Shown here: one piece after another, positions 44,580 to 56,689 of the stretch
Numbering within the stretch: position 1 is the first letter of the stretch
How the letters are laid out: every line of letters begins with the position of its first letter
From: Eupeodes corollae
Taxonomy: Eukaryota; Arthropoda; Insecta; Diptera; Syrphidae
DNA length: 64,000 bases
Assembly: GCF_945859685.1 (NCBI RefSeq)
Contig: NC_079148.1
Coordinates: 91,641,007-91,705,006 of the forward strand
Direction: 5' to 3'
Notes under the pieces: model-generated
What the model was told of the DNA's origin: nothing
What the model saw: only the letters and a program-made list of their open reading frames with translations
The model's database searches: none
Position numbers and translations under genes: made by a program

Positions 44580-45551
44580 AATGTGTGTAATCGGTCCGAT
44601 TTGTCGAATTGAAAATTTTAACATTTTTCGACTTTTCAAGGCCCCTAGAGTCTAAATAAAAGATTTTTAGAAATGTTTAGGTGCAGGCGTGTGTCCGTAC
44701 GTTCTGGAAGTTTTTATCGTCGTCCATATCTCAAGAACCAGTGGATTTATCGAGTTCAAATAAATTTTGCAGAAAGATGCAAAAAATACTCTAAAAAACA
44801 TTGAGTACATTCTTTTTTTCTACTAAAACAATTTTTAAAAAATGAAAATTTTCGTTAGTTCAACATTAGGGACTTAAATTACATTTTGTGCTATGTATTG
44901 TGACGTAATACCAAACTAATAAACTTTTCAAAAAAATAACTTTTTTTTCTAAATCAAAAAAAAACTAAAAAAAAAACAATTGTCAATCTAATGATCAAAA
45001 ACTCATTTATCTCAAAAATAATTGTATGCAATAAAGAATAAAGTTTTGACATCTGTTAAAATTATGAGAAAAATGGAATTGACAACTTTTTTTTACAAAA
45101 AATAAAAACTTAAACCAAAAAAACATTACTAAAACTTGTTAAAATTTGATTTCGGCTCACATATAATTCCAAAAATTAAAAATATTCGCTTTAAACTAAT
45201 TTCATTTAATAGAAAATATTGCTTTCGACATTAAGTAAAATTTGTATAAATATCCAACATTCAATTTTTTCATAAATATTAAAATCTACAAACGATTACT
45301 TCACAAAATTGGTCATAATGTATGTTCCATTCATGAATTAATAAATGTATTGACTTCAAAAATAATTTATAGGAGATTCTACTAAAATTGGAAAAATTTG
45401 GTTTTCGACTAAAGATCTAGTTAGCAAAAATAGATATTAAAATCAAAATATTTCATCATATTCAAAATATTGTTGTTCATTTTTTAGTTGAATTCTTAAA
45501 AATATTCAACATTACGACTTTTTTAACAAAACATGACAACTTACAAAAACA
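44580..45551 (+). mobile_element. X7: one arm of foldback element
   Basis: Begins GTGTGTAATCGGTCCGATTT and TTTCAAGGCCCCTAGAGTC, followed by monomers and TCGACTAAAGATCT. It ends directly where X8 starts, giving a head-to-tail pair. The TTAA edge is lost. Confidence 0.65.
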
Positions 45552-47607
45552 ATAAAAAAAACTTCTTGTAATGGGTCCGATTTTTCGAATTGAAAATGTT
45601 GACATTTCTCGACGTTTCATGGTCCCTAGAGTCGAAATGAAAGATGTCTGTGCGTGCTTGTGTACGTACGTTTGTACTTTCGCTACGTTTTTTCGTCGAC
45701 CAAGAAAATTACCTGTTCGTTTTTTTTACCAGAGCAGTTTTAAAAAAAAAGTGAAAATTTCGGGTAACCCTAAATATCTCACAAACAAATAACGCTAGAG
45801 ACTTGAATTAAATTGTATGTTATATATTGTAACGTTTAGTAAACAAGTATATTTTTGGAAAAAAATCCAATGAACGTTTTTTTATACAAATCAAAAAAAA
45901 CTGAGAAAAAAAATTGTCACCTCGAAAATTTTCCGAATAAAATATAATTTCATCTTCAAAACAATGTTGTGCAAGGAAGAAAAACGTTTTTGATATCAGG
46001 TAAAATTTTAAGAAAAATCGAATTGAAATTTTTTTTTAATAAACAATTAAAACCTAAAAAAACATTACTCAAAGTTGGTAAAAATTGATTTTCGACTCAA
46101 ATTACATTTCAAAACTTTAAGAAATTGGCTTTAAATTTATTTTTGTTTTTTAAATATTGTTGTCGACATTCAGTAACATTTTGAGACAAATCAAATTGCC
46201 AGTTTTTTTTACAAAAAATTAAAAATCTAAAAAAAATTAACAAAAGTTGGTGAAAATTGATTTTCGACGTAAGTATCTTTTCCAAACTTTAAGATATTGG
46301 CCTTAAACTAATTTTATCTTATGAGAAATATTGTTTTGAAAATTCGATCAAATTTTGAGGAAAATCAAATTGACAGTTTTTTACAAAAAATAAACACTTA
46401 AAAAAAATTAATAAAAGTTATTAAAAATTGATTTTCGACTCAAATATCTTTACGAAACTTTGAGATATTGTCTTAAAACTAAAATTATTTTTAAAAAAAT
46501 ATTGTTGTCAACATTCAGTAACATTTTGGGAAAAATCGAATTGACACGAATTGAATTTTTTACAAAAAATTAAAAACCTAAACAAAAAAATTAACAAAAG
46601 TTGGTAAAAATTGATTTTTGATTTAAATATCTTTTCAAAACTTTGAGATATTGACTTTTAGCTAATTTTATCTTATAAAAAATATTGTTGTCGACATTAA
46701 GTAAAATTTAGAAAAAATAGAATTAAGAGTTTTTTTACAAAAAATAAAAACCTAACAAAAATTGATAAAAGTTGGTCAAAAAACATAAAAAAAAATAAAT
46801 AAATAAAAATTGAACCAGGGCCTAGTGACCTACAACTCTCAACCATTCCTGTGTGCGAGTACTGTTGTCAGGAATGGAAGGGACCTACAATTTTAGGCCG
46901 AATACGAACGGCTTATTTGAGAAAGCACTTTTTCATGACAAGATTTACTCTTGAAGGATTTTTTTAAATTAAGGTGGCACAGGCAGGGATTGAACCCAAG
47001 ACACCTTGCATGCCACGGGTACTACGGTCAAAAAACATTAATATTTAAAAACATTTATAAAAGTTCTTAAAAATTGATTTTCGACTCAAATATCTTTCCA
47101 AAAATTTAAGATATAGGCTACAAATAAATTTTATTTTATAATAAATATTATTTTTAACATTCAGTCATTTTTTATAAAAATCTAACAGTCAGTTTTTTCA
47201 TAAAAAATTAAAATCTACAAAAAATAGTACGCAAAATTGGTAAAAACAGAAAACATTACAATTAAATTCATTCATCCTAATTGTATTTGTTTATATTACA
47301 AATAAAAACTTTTAACAAAATGCTACAAAATTGGTTTTCGAATAAAAATTTCGTTAACCAAAATAGATTTTGAAATCGAAGTATTTTATCATATGCGAAA
47401 TATTGTTGGTAATTTGTATGTTTTAGAAATAATTAAACTAACAACTTTTTTCACAAAACACGAAAACCTACAAACTTTTAAGCAAGACAAATCGACAGAC
47501 GGGATGGCAAGTTATCAGTGTGGGTCGCATCCCAGCCTCTTTTTTGTTAAAGTCTTAAGCAAGACAAATCGTTGACAGACAAGAAGGAAAGTTAACTGCC
47601 TCTTTTT
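45552..47607 (+). mobile_element. X8: foldback arm with ~175-bp tandem monomers
   Basis: Starts AACTTCTTGTAATGGGTCCG at about 45556. Between 46010 and 46790 the phrase ATTGACAGTTTTTTTACAAA, or a variant, returns at about 46022, 46193, 46370, 46545 and 46722, a period of 173-177 bp, each followed by TTGGTAAAAATTGATTTTCG and ATATCTTTTCAAAACTTTGA. A SINE interrupts at 46787-47025. The inner motif GTGGGTCGCATCCCAGCCTC is at 47519, followed by a second, shortened copy of the same end at 47550-47607. No inverted arm follows. Confidence 0.75.
46787..47025 (-). mobile_element. tRNA-derived SINE with deleted A-box region
   Basis: The exact 13-bp duplication GGTCAAAAAACAT at 46774-46786 and 47026-47038 brackets it. 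On the minus strand the head reads GTAGTACCCGTGGCATGCAA and then GGTGTCTTGGGTTCAATCC. The roughly 25 bases that normally separate two CATG words are absent, removing the segment with GTGCGTTGGACTGT. The body and AATTTTTATTTATTTATT tail are intact. Confidence 0.9.
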
Positions 47608-47609
47608 GA

Positions 47610-50600
47610 ATTTTTTTTAAAGTATGTATACGTTTAAATATTTCAAATGAATTTTGAAGACTGGGATCAAAGATTTAAAAAACCACCAACAATTGTATTT
47701 AATAAAACAAATTACTTCATGAATTCTGATAGCCCCAAAAATAGAGTTTTATCCCAAAAACTTCATGCGATATTGTGATTTTTGAATGAAAGCTATAAAA
47801 AAACATCGGAGAACTGCAATTCGATTGGCAGGAACAAAAACATGTCAATCAGTAGGCATTAGCAACAAATCAAATTCTACCTCCAAGAGCATTGTACGAG
47901 TTTTACTTTGATACACTGTACAAATGTACATACATCCATCGATATGTACATATGTTATATACATACATATATCTAAGTGTGCCTGTATATACATATCAGC
48001 AGCTACATATTTACCGAGTCTTTTTTTGATCAAGGCAATTATTGTATGAGTTACAAAAAATGTACAAATAAAAATTTCATAACATTAAAAAAGCTTTTAT
48101 TTTTGCTTTTATTTTATTATATTTTGTAAAGTATGTAGGTTAGTGGGTCAAAATATAGGTAAACCTTGTCGGCTTCTAACAATAATACTTTAACCGACAA
48201 ACTATAGGTAGATACTCGTATAGATAGATATGGATACCTTTCTATGATGTTTGCTTTGTATATAGTGTATACATATAACATAAGGTAAATATATACTTCC
48301 TTAATTCAGATGCATACAAGTATGACGTTAAATCTCTGCAACTTATGATTTAAGCAACACAAAAAAAGAAATATTATGTATATTTTTACATTTCTCGACA
48401 AGGAGAAGATATATGCACCTATGTATAGTCACACTATACCTACCTATAAGCTTCAATCTTACAGAGGTAGGTGTTCATAGATAGGTATGTAGTTATAGCG
48501 TATAACGTATAGGTACTCTTAAAATGTGTCAAGGCCTTAAACCTTTGCCATAGATTATTCTCTGTTAGTGTATTGAAAAGAAACGAAACGAAAAGATACG
48601 AAAACGCACAGTAGTAAACACTGTTTTCCTATCAACAACAACGCCAACGACAACGAGATATAAAACAAAAAAGAAGAAGAAGAAGAAAAAGCTTTTTTTC
48701 TTTTTCTTTTTTTTTTAATGACCAAAAGCGACAATGAATCGAAGTGACGAACTGAAGAAGCTGAAAGAGGAGGGATAGGTATACTTTTCTAACATAGACC
48801 TCAATCGTGAAAGTGGGTCACCGATACACTTTCACTTATTACATTATTCATACCAAGCGCGCGCCGGCAAACCCCGTCTAACCCGTCTAACCGCCCCATT
48901 CATCCATCCATCCATCCATCGCATCGCATCGGTATATCGTAAAAGCAAAAGTAATGTGCACATAAGGTAAGGAGATTGTGTGCGAGCAAGACCCTCAGCC
49001 CCAGCCCCGGCCCCAAGCCCCGAGCAAAAGCATTATACGATTGCGAGCTCTGTTTTCCATTATTGTGTAGGTAAGTTATTTCATATTGAAAGCAAAAGTA
49101 GTCATCGTATTCATGGTTGTGTTGATGATTCGTATGTTGGTGTTAGTATTTATCTGTATCTGAACGAACAGCTTTTTGAATGACACAAGTGTGCTGTAAT
49201 AACCAACTGACATATCTTTTCTTCAAGATATGCGTTGTATGTGCGTAAAAAGCTCTCTTTTTTTTAGGTGGTATAAAAACGAAAATGTTAAATTTTAAAC
49301 TCAAAATGCACATCTCATTACACCGTGTAACTTTTTAATATGAGAATGTATCTATGTATGTAGGTAGGTATATGAAATATTCCGAAATTTTAAATAAACA
49401 ACAAAAAAAACAAGATCCGAAAAAGATCTTTTCAATTGCAACTAAATTGACTGTTTGGTTGTAGGATGAAATTTCTGCTCGGCATATTGAAAATGAAAGT
49501 AAGCATTAACTTGGACTTGGAGAATGTTTTGCATGTTTTTATAGATATGGAAGTTTTATATTATAAAGTACACGTCCAGGGCGCAAGAGATTGTTTTAAT
49601 TTTTGCGAAATACATTTTTTAACACTTAACAGATTACTGATCGACTCGACTCGACTAACCATCCAATTACGAATTTAGGACGATCTGAGAGATCGATTTT
49701 AAGAGCAAGCCCTGATTCTTCATGATTTCGTAGGTACATAAAGTCTTGATACCTTTGCACGATAAAATGTTCTTACGTAATACACAATGAGTACATTTAT
49801 ACGTTTCGGCGATACCGGATTCACTCTCGCTTTTCTTTTTTGGTGTGTAAAAAGGTTTAACTTGAGTAACAGTCAGCATTGGTATTGGTATATATAGGCT
49901 ACGCAATTAAGTGTGAACCTGGCCTAAAAAAAAAAAAATTCGATTTCTTTTTTGACTCATATATTTATTTGGTATCTATATTGAGATATACTGTGTTCAT
50001 GAAGATTGTTATCTAAGACGATACCTTCATCGAATAAACGGACCAATTTTTGTTGTCATATTCATTTTTTGTTTTAATGAGCTCTCCCTGGAAGTAGCAA
50101 GGAATTGAAAACAACATTAAGAAATTTAATGCTTTGAAAATTTATATTCCTTTAGCTTTAGTTTTAATCAAATCTGGAAACAGAAAACAGGAATGAGTTA
50201 TTATTCCAATAATTTCCAATTCAATAAAGGTTGAGCATGGAATTAAAAAACAGCGTCAGCAGAGATAATACAGAGAGCCCTGAGGCACTTGTACTTCGTG
50301 AGAACTTCCAAATTAAGTTGTATGAAACTATCGAGAAGGGTTAATTCTAACTTTTAAATACTTTTGAAATATTTAATGTAAACATTTTTTGAAGCGATCT
50401 TAAGTTCGACAGATCGCTTAGTAACCCCATTCAATCGTAAGTATCTGTAGGCTGCCGGATCAATTGGAGAGTGAACATTAATCGTTTTTTAAAGAAATTT
50501 TGTGAAAATGCATTTTTCTAACCAAAGCGTCGCAAAAATGGAAAACATTTTAAAAAAAATTATGTATTTGCGGTCCTTGGTACCTACTAATATTTCCATG

Positions 50601-50900
50601 CTTATGAACCATTAAGTTCATTTAATTGTGTCCTCATATCAAACAGCTTTCCACTTCCTAATTAATATTCTTTAACATCAAGAAGTATTTTAAAATTTTC
50701 GTTCGACTGTTGCTGAAACCAGATTCGAAAAATAACGTGTTTTTGAATGTACATACCTTTAACTTTTGTATTTTGTAGTTGGATATCAAGGACACTCATC
50801 AAATCAAAGAAAGAAACGATTTTCTAGATATTAGGTTAAAAAAAAAAACAGACAACTTTTAAAGCCTTTACGTTCATTTACAACTTCCAAAGAACACAAT
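47610..50900. other. Low-copy DNA with candidate regulatory sequences
   Basis: No transposon family from this window is seen. The stretch 48580-49070 is richer in GC and in short direct words (CGAAACGAAACG, CATCCATCCATC, GCATCGCATCG). A strong donor-like sequence, GTGTAG|GTAAGTT, is at 49071, preceded by a frame at 48980 that is proline-alanine rich. It could be an untranslated exon of an unseen transcript, but this is unproven. Confidence 0.4.
48827..48837 (-). promoter_or_regulatory. Candidate Blimp-1 site
   Basis: The minus strand reads AAGTGAAAGTG, matching the recalled Blimp-1/PRDM1 consensus (A/C)AG(T/C)GAAAG(T/C)(G/T). A GGGTCA nuclear-receptor half-site follows at 48815-48820. The site is about 12 kb upstream of the ftz-f1 beta exon. 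Confidence 0.3.
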
Positions 50901-50924
50901 GATTAAAACTTACTTAAGGTGGCG

Positions 50925-52703
50925 CTACAGTCCGGGGCGGACCTGGGCCTCAACCAACAAGCGTCTCCAGCCAGCTCGGTCCCTAGCTAGCTGTCTCCAG
51001 TTTCGCACGCCAAGTTGGTTGAGGTCCTCTCCCACCTGGGTTCGCCACCTGAGTCGCGGTCTTCCTCTACTGCGCCGTCCCTCGGGATTGGATTCGAAGA
51101 CCTTCCGGGCTGGAGCGTTGATGTCCATCCGCTCTACATGACCTAGCCATCTAAGCCGTTGGACTTTAATTCTGCTAACTAGGTCAGTGTCGCTGTACAG
51201 CCCGTACAGTTCGTCGTTATATCTTCTCCTCCATTCTCCATCTATGCGTACGGGACCAAAAATCACCCGAAGAATTTTTCTCTCGAAGCATCCTAAGACG
51301 CTCTCATCTTTCTTTGACAGGGTCCAGGCCTCAGCGCCATAAATGAGAACCGGGATGATGAGTGTCTTATAGATGGTGATTTTAGATACTCGAGAGAGGA
51401 CTTTACTTCTCAATTGCCTTCTAAGTCCAAAGAAGCAGCGATTTGCAAGAGTTATTCTTCGTTTGATTTCAGCGCTGGTGTCGTTGTCTGCATTAATAGC
51501 GGTGCCTAGGTAGACAAAGTCCTTAACTACCTCAAAGTTATAGCTGTCCATGGTGACGTTTTGTCCAAGACGTCGTCGTTCAGTGTCCTTTTTTGATGAC
51601 AGCATATACTTGGTCTTGCCCTCATTGACCACTAAACCCATCTTTTTCGCTTCCGTCGCAATGCTCAAAAACGCTCCACTGACATCACGCTTTGATCTTC
51701 CAATTATGTCAATATCATCTGCGTATCCGAGTAATTGGATGGATCTTTGGAAGATTGTGCCTCTAGTGTTGACGGTTGAGTTTTGCACAATTCTTTCCAG
51801 AACGATGTTGAAGAAGTCGCATGACAGTGCATCGCCTTGTCTAAAACCTTTTTTGACATCGAATGCATCGGTAAAATCTTTTCCGACCTTGATAGAGCAG
51901 CGTGCATTCTCCATCGTCATTCTGCACAAACGGATAAGTTTGACAGGGATGCCAAAACTAGACATTGCTCGGTAGAGCTCTTCCCTATAGATGCTGTCAT
52001 ACGCGGCTTTAAAATCGATAAAAAGATGGTGGGTATCGATTTGAAGCTCCTGGGTTTTTTCCAAGATCTGCCGTAGTGTGAATATTTGGTCGATAGTGGA
52101 CTTTCCTGGTCTGAAGCCACACTGATAAGGACCAATCAGGTTGTTGACGAATGGCTTCAGACGTTCACATAATACGGCAGAGAGGATCTTATACGCAATG
52201 TTAAGGAGACTGATTCCTCTGTAGTTGGTGCAGTTTAGAGGGTCTCCTTTCTTATGTATCGGGCACACTATGCTGAGATTCCACTCATCGGGCATGCTTT
52301 CTTCCGACCATATTTTGCAGATGAGTTGGTGCATGCTCCCTACCAAGTCATCGCCTGCTGCTTTGAATAGTTCGGCGGTGATGCCGTCAGCTCCAGCAGC
52401 TTTGTTTGACTTAAGTTTAGATATAGCTATCTTCACTTCGTCAAGGTCGGGTAGGCGGAATTGTTGATCTGCGTCGCCGAGGTTGAGTGGTTCTATCTCC
52501 CTTACAGCGGAATTCGGTTCGTCATCGCCGTTATATAATTTGGAGAAGTGATCTTTCCATATTCTCAGCATCGACTGTAGTTCTACTACGATGTTCCCTT
52601 GATCGTCTTTACAGGCTTCGGTTCGTGGCTGGTACCCTTGGGAGGTTTTTTTACCTTTTAACAACATTACTTTATTTAACAGCATAATTCTAGAATTGTT
52701 CAT
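50925..52703 (-). CDS. LINE A copy 3: open reverse transcriptase frame of a non-LTR retrotransposon
   Basis: This 592-codon frame has no internal stop. It encodes a non-LTR reverse transcriptase that would copy element RNA at a nicked target. Domains in order: a pre-RT segment with WKDHFSKLYNGDD (residues ~49-61); RT with NKAAGADGITAELFKAAGD (100-118), NYRGISLLNIAYKILS (160-175), FIDFKAAYDS (228-237, first catalytic Asp at 230), KGFRQGDALSCDFFNIVLER (285-304) and GYADD (326-330). The thumb and C-terminal part have YKTLIIPVLIYGAEAW and RLRWLGHVERM. The stop is a few bases from the element's 3' end. The endonuclease is missing: the copy is 5'-truncated near 52650, so the first ~15 codons and the ATG are probably flanking DNA. 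The intact frame points to recent insertion. RTE-like clade is provisional. Confidence 0.88.
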   Translation of the reverse strand: MNNSRIMLLNKVMLLKGKKTSQGYQPRTEACKDDQGNIVVELQSMLRIWKDHFSKLYNGDDEPNSAVREIEPLNLGDADQQFRLPDLDEVKIAISKLKSNKAAGADGITAELFKAAGDDLVGSMHQLICKIWSEESMPDEWNLSIVCPIHKKGDPLNCTNYRGISLLNIAYKILSAVLCERLKPFVNNLIGPYQCGFRPGKSTIDQIFTLRQILEKTQELQIDTHHLFIDFKAAYDSIYREELYRAMSSFGIPVKLIRLCRMTMENARCSIKVGKDFTDAFDVKKGFRQGDALSCDFFNIVLERIVQNSTVNTRGTIFQRSIQLLGYADDIDIIGRSKRDVSGAFLSIATEAKKMGLVVNEGKTKYMLSSKKDTERRRLGQNVTMDSYNFEVVKDFVYLGTAINADNDTSAEIKRRITLANRCFFGLRRQLRSKVLSRVSKITIYKTLIIPVLIYGAEAWTLSKKDESVLGCFERKILRVIFGPVRIDGEWRRRYNDELYGLYSDTDLVSRIKVQRLRWLGHVERMDINAPARKVFESNPEGRRSRGRPRLRWRTQVGEDLNQLGVRNWRQLARDRAGWRRLLVEAQVRPGL

Positions 52704-52709
52704 TTACAA

Positions 52710-53090
52710 GTTGTCAACTACTAATTTCTTAAATATGCCAGACATATTTATGCAAACAAACACTAAATCAAACAGTAGAAAAATAGTAACTTTCTTCCCG
52801 TTTATTCATGAACCACATACGCTTTGAATACTTTAATTTATAATATTAATTTACAACTTATTAGTGCGTGATTTTGACGGCGTAGAATGGAACTCACTGT
52901 ACCATATGCAAAATGTAAATGATCAAGTCAGGTTTTTACGGCAGTCAGGTTAGGCATACGGCTCCACCTTGGCTGAATAGCGACATCTCTGCTCTGATAT
53001 CAAGACAATATGCCGCCTACATTCAACAAAGACGTTACAAACTGGATCACTTCCACAAATTGTATTCGTAATCAAGCTGTCGTAATGGTC
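52710..53090. other. Spacer between LINE A and LINE E
   Basis: AT-rich sequence, then from about 52930 a possible upstream part of LINE E. No gene was recognised. Confidence 0.35.
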
Positions 53091-53094
53091 AGAA

Positions 53095-54790
53095 CCGCAA
53101 AAAGACTTTTGGTAGCATCGATTGTGATGCTCTCAACAAAAAGATTACGTCCATGCTCTTAAACGTTGCTTCAACCGTTCATTCCCTTACTGAGGATGAA
53201 CCAACTTCTACCAACAGCTCTCTGAGTTTTATAAGTACACAAGAGGAATACATTGTAGAAGCAATAATATCGATTAAACCTAATGCTACTGGCCTGGACC
53301 AAATGGACCCTAAGTTGTTGAGACTACTGCTTCCATATACTCGTATACTGCGCTATATAACCTAAATATTTACAAGCATTTTGACCACTTCCGAGTTTTC
53401 TTTAGAATGTAAGAAGGCTAAGATTATTCCCATACCCAAAAAGCAAACAGGTACTGCTGCAGAATTTCGGCCGATTCTTCCGTTTCTTTCGAAGGTGTTT
53501 GAAAAAACTATTCTGGGGCAGTTTCAAAAATATCTTACAGTCAACAACCTGTTAAGTACCTGTCAGCCTGGTTGTCTTCCTAATCCGCCTTTATTTTTGT
53601 AACTGATGAAATAAGAATAGCAATAGACAGTGATCATGTTATATTTCTCATACTTTTAGATTATTCAAAGGCTTTTGATACTGTTAACCACTCAATTCTT
53701 TGTAGAAAGCTGCGAATTAACTTTAGGTTTTCTTTAGAGTCCTGTAAGCTTGTTCTTTCGTGTCACAGCGGAAGGCATTCTTGCCAATGGATACTCGTCC
53801 ACATTTCTCAATTTTTTGAGTGGAGTGCCACAGGGTTCTATCCTTGGACCAATCCCTTTCTCACTTTACATAAATGAGTTACCACAAGTCATCATCTTTA
53901 TGCTGATAATGTGCAGTCGACATTTTGGGGCTAAAAATGATGCCGTAGCTTTAATGAACGAGAATCTGCTCCGCATTTCACAGTGGTCAAAAAAGAACGA
54001 TCTCCGCCTAACCCTGTCAAATCAACATCCCTACCCAACTATCGTGAAAATTTTGTTCTATCCGGTTTAAATCTGTTGAAACTTGACGACGAAACCATTG
54101 AATAAGTTAGCACTGCTAGAAACCTAAGAGAAGTATTCAATCGCACTGTCACTTGGGATGACCACCTTCATAGTGCCATTGGCAAAGTCTATGGTGGTCT
54201 CCGCGTTCTTCAAGTCACTCGAAATTTCATCCCGATCAAAACTAAACTGCTACTTGCTAAGGCCCCTATACTAACAATTGTGCTTTATGAGTGTGAAATC
54301 TTTTGTAAACTAAACTGTGTGACTAGCCGCAAATCGAATTTTGCTTACAACAATATTGCTCGCTATATTTGTAATCTACGTCGGTGATCATAACGACGTA
54401 AATTATAAATGTAGCCATTTTTGAGGTACGGATTTCTGGTTGTAGCCTAGATAGCTTATTAAACTTTTGATCTCTGAGTAACCTGCATGAAATCATCCAA
54501 ATACAACAACCTGATTATCTATACGGCAGGCTGAATTTCCCTCACTTAACAAGGTCTTTTGCTTTAATATTACCCCGATACAAGCATAAGTAGATTTAAA
54601 TTTTTACTTCTCAACTATTTGGCAAATTATTGATGTTAAATTTTCTTTTCTTTATATAAATATGTAAATTGAAGTCTTAGGTATATAATTTGTATTCGAA
54701 TTCTGAAATTAATGTAAAGGCTTGCAACACTTGATAAGACTCATGTCCTACCTTGTAAGCCATTTTTGAAATAAATAAAATACAAATATT
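53095..54790 (+). mobile_element. LINE E: broken CR1/Jockey-like non-LTR element
   Basis: Successive + strand frames give AIISIKPNATGLDQMDPKLL (about 53265-53325), KKAKIIPIPKKQTGTAAEFR (53410-53470), FLSKVFEKTILGQFQKYL, LLDYSKAFDTVNHSIL (about 53655-53700, RT motif A) and LSGVPQGSILGPIPFSLYIN (53813-53872, motif B). A shifted ADD block is near 53905, and WSKKNDLRLTLS follows. C-terminal homology at 54110-54390 is in another frame. The end has AATAAATAAAATAC near 54770, resembling a LINE tail. At least four frame breaks occur. Confidence 0.8.
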
Positions 54791-54959
54791 TGTGTAATAA
54801 AACTAAGGATCTGGGTAAGGTAATCTTAAGAATTACCTATTATTAGGCATAAATAAATAAGTCCTTTAACAAAAACAGAACATTTAATCACAAAAACTCA
54901 TAACTCATGTTCGTACATCTAACTTTTCTTAATACAAAAAAAAACTTGACATTTTAGTT
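54791..54959. other. Short spacer
   Basis: AT-rich sequence between LINE E and LINE B. Nothing was recognised. Confidence 0.3.
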
Positions 54960-55968
54960 AATATCCGGTAAATGAGGTGGAGTTTCCATAATTCTAAGGC
55001 AATTATAAAGCAGCCAAAAGGGTAAATTGATGGGCATTCCCAGCAGTACGGGTATTACGGTTAAATTGTTTAAGCGGAGGAATGCCACTGGCTATTTCAA
55101 TAGAGCATTGTTTATAAAAAGAGTGATACAACAATGACAGGCATGAGGCCTTGCGGAGGTATTCAAGAGAAGCTAATGTGTCGGTCAGAGAACGAAATCC
55201 TATCATTTTAAGAGCTCTTTTTTAAATTCTATCCAGAAGACTCATGTACATTATTGGGGCTCCAGCCCAAAAATGCTTTTGTAAAAGCTTTTGTAAATTA
55301 GAGCCAGATCAGTTGGGCTAAGAAACTTCTTGCAACTTCGGACAAAACCTAAACACTTAGCAGCATTTTTAGCGACGTCAAATATGTGAACACTCCACAA
55401 CAAGTGGTTTGTGATGCACATACCTAGGACTGATAGTTGTTCAATCTCCCCAATGCAAGTACCACCCATTGATAGTGGCATTAGGGGAGGGTTACGCTTT
55501 TGTGACAATAGGCAGCATTGAGTTTTCGAAGCATTAAATTCTACATGGTTTTTGAATCTCCATTGAACAATGCTGTCAAGATCAGAATTTAATGAGCTTA
55601 TCATACGCTGCCGTTTGTAGCCCACATCCGAAGAACAAGGATGAGAATCTAAAAAAGAATATGTAAGGAGAACGTACTGTTATCAGCAAAACAATATAGT
55701 GGGTTAGAAGTTTATGAGTATAAGGAAGAGTGTCGGAGACATAATGGAAGCCTGGGGCACACTAACGTTTATTTTGTGTATATCAGATTTGAAGCCGTCC
55801 AATACTACTTGAATTGAACGGTCCGAAAGGTTATTTCTAACCCAACAAAGAACAGATTCTACAAGCACGCATTTTCGATAAGAGAGCTTGATGCCAAAGT
55901 CTATCAAATGCCTTTGAAATATCAAGTGCAATAATCTTACTCTTTTTGTAAAGATTTGTTCCACTGCT
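54960..55968 (-). mobile_element. LINE B copy 5: broken Jockey-like element
   Basis: Minus-strand frames match copy 3: FTKRVRLLHLIFQRHLIDFG in a shifted frame at the DNA-level IALDISKAF block, DRSIQVVLDGFKSDIHKINV, SVPQASIMSPTLFLILIN (motif B with a changed G), MISSLNSDLDSIVQWRFKNH, VLGMCITNHLLWSVHIFDVA, and the C-terminal FNRNTRTAGNAHQFTL. Frameshifts at about 55640-55720 and 55250 break it. Its 5' truncation is close to that of the other copies. Confidence 0.82.
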
Positions 55969-55984
55969 CAGTGAGATAAATCAT

Positions 55985-56560
55985 AAGATCACCAGTGGTC
56001 CTATTGCCGGTCATTAAGAAGCTTCCATTCAACCCCAAACCATCACCGATCCACCACAATGCTTTACTGTTGCTACAGTATTTATCGGAAGGAGCTCGGT
56101 ATTTAGTTTCCACCATACCATTTACCATTACTATTTACCGTTCATCTGAACCAAAAGTATTAAATTTTGATTCATTGGTAAAAATTACTTGTTTCGAGAA
56201 TTCAAAATCCTTTTGCAAAGTTGATTCCCCTCACTCTGCTTACAGCACTAATATAAATTTTATTTTCGGGCAACTCGGACGTTTCGCGAATGCAGTTCCT
56301 CAGAGTTTCTGTTGAAAAATACTTCATAAGTTACTGACGCAGCCTTTAAGCTAGTTTTGGTGCACTACTTCAGGTATTTTTGGTTATTTCACGTATGATA
56401 ATACGCTTTTCATGAGTGTTGAAAATTTCACGTCTAAGATTTCTCGGCTTATTTTCATTTTGAAATCATTTAACTACACACAATTAAACTTGGTCTGCTA
56501 ACCAGGTCCAATACTTGTTTTAATCACTTACCATCGTTTCAAATTGTTTTCTTCCGATTT
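55985..56560 (-). pseudogene. Tc1-like transposase fragment
   Basis: Translation of the minus strand across a shift gives TVKHCGGSVMVWG at about 56025-56065, matching the highly conserved (T/P)TVKHGGGSxMVWG block of Tc1-family transposases, which follows the first catalytic Asp. Upstream (56100-56560) other frames are too decayed for secure motifs. It is unlike the Tc1-like element at 20340-24910 in its recognisable words. Confidence 0.65.
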
Positions 56561-56689
56561 TTTGTCTTTTTTTTTAAATTCAAACACAATCAAATATTCA
56601 GACGTTTCAATGATAGAAATGTATTTGGCATTATTTTTAACGGTTATATGTTAACAGTTTTGAGAATAAGAAATGCGGTACGAATATAA

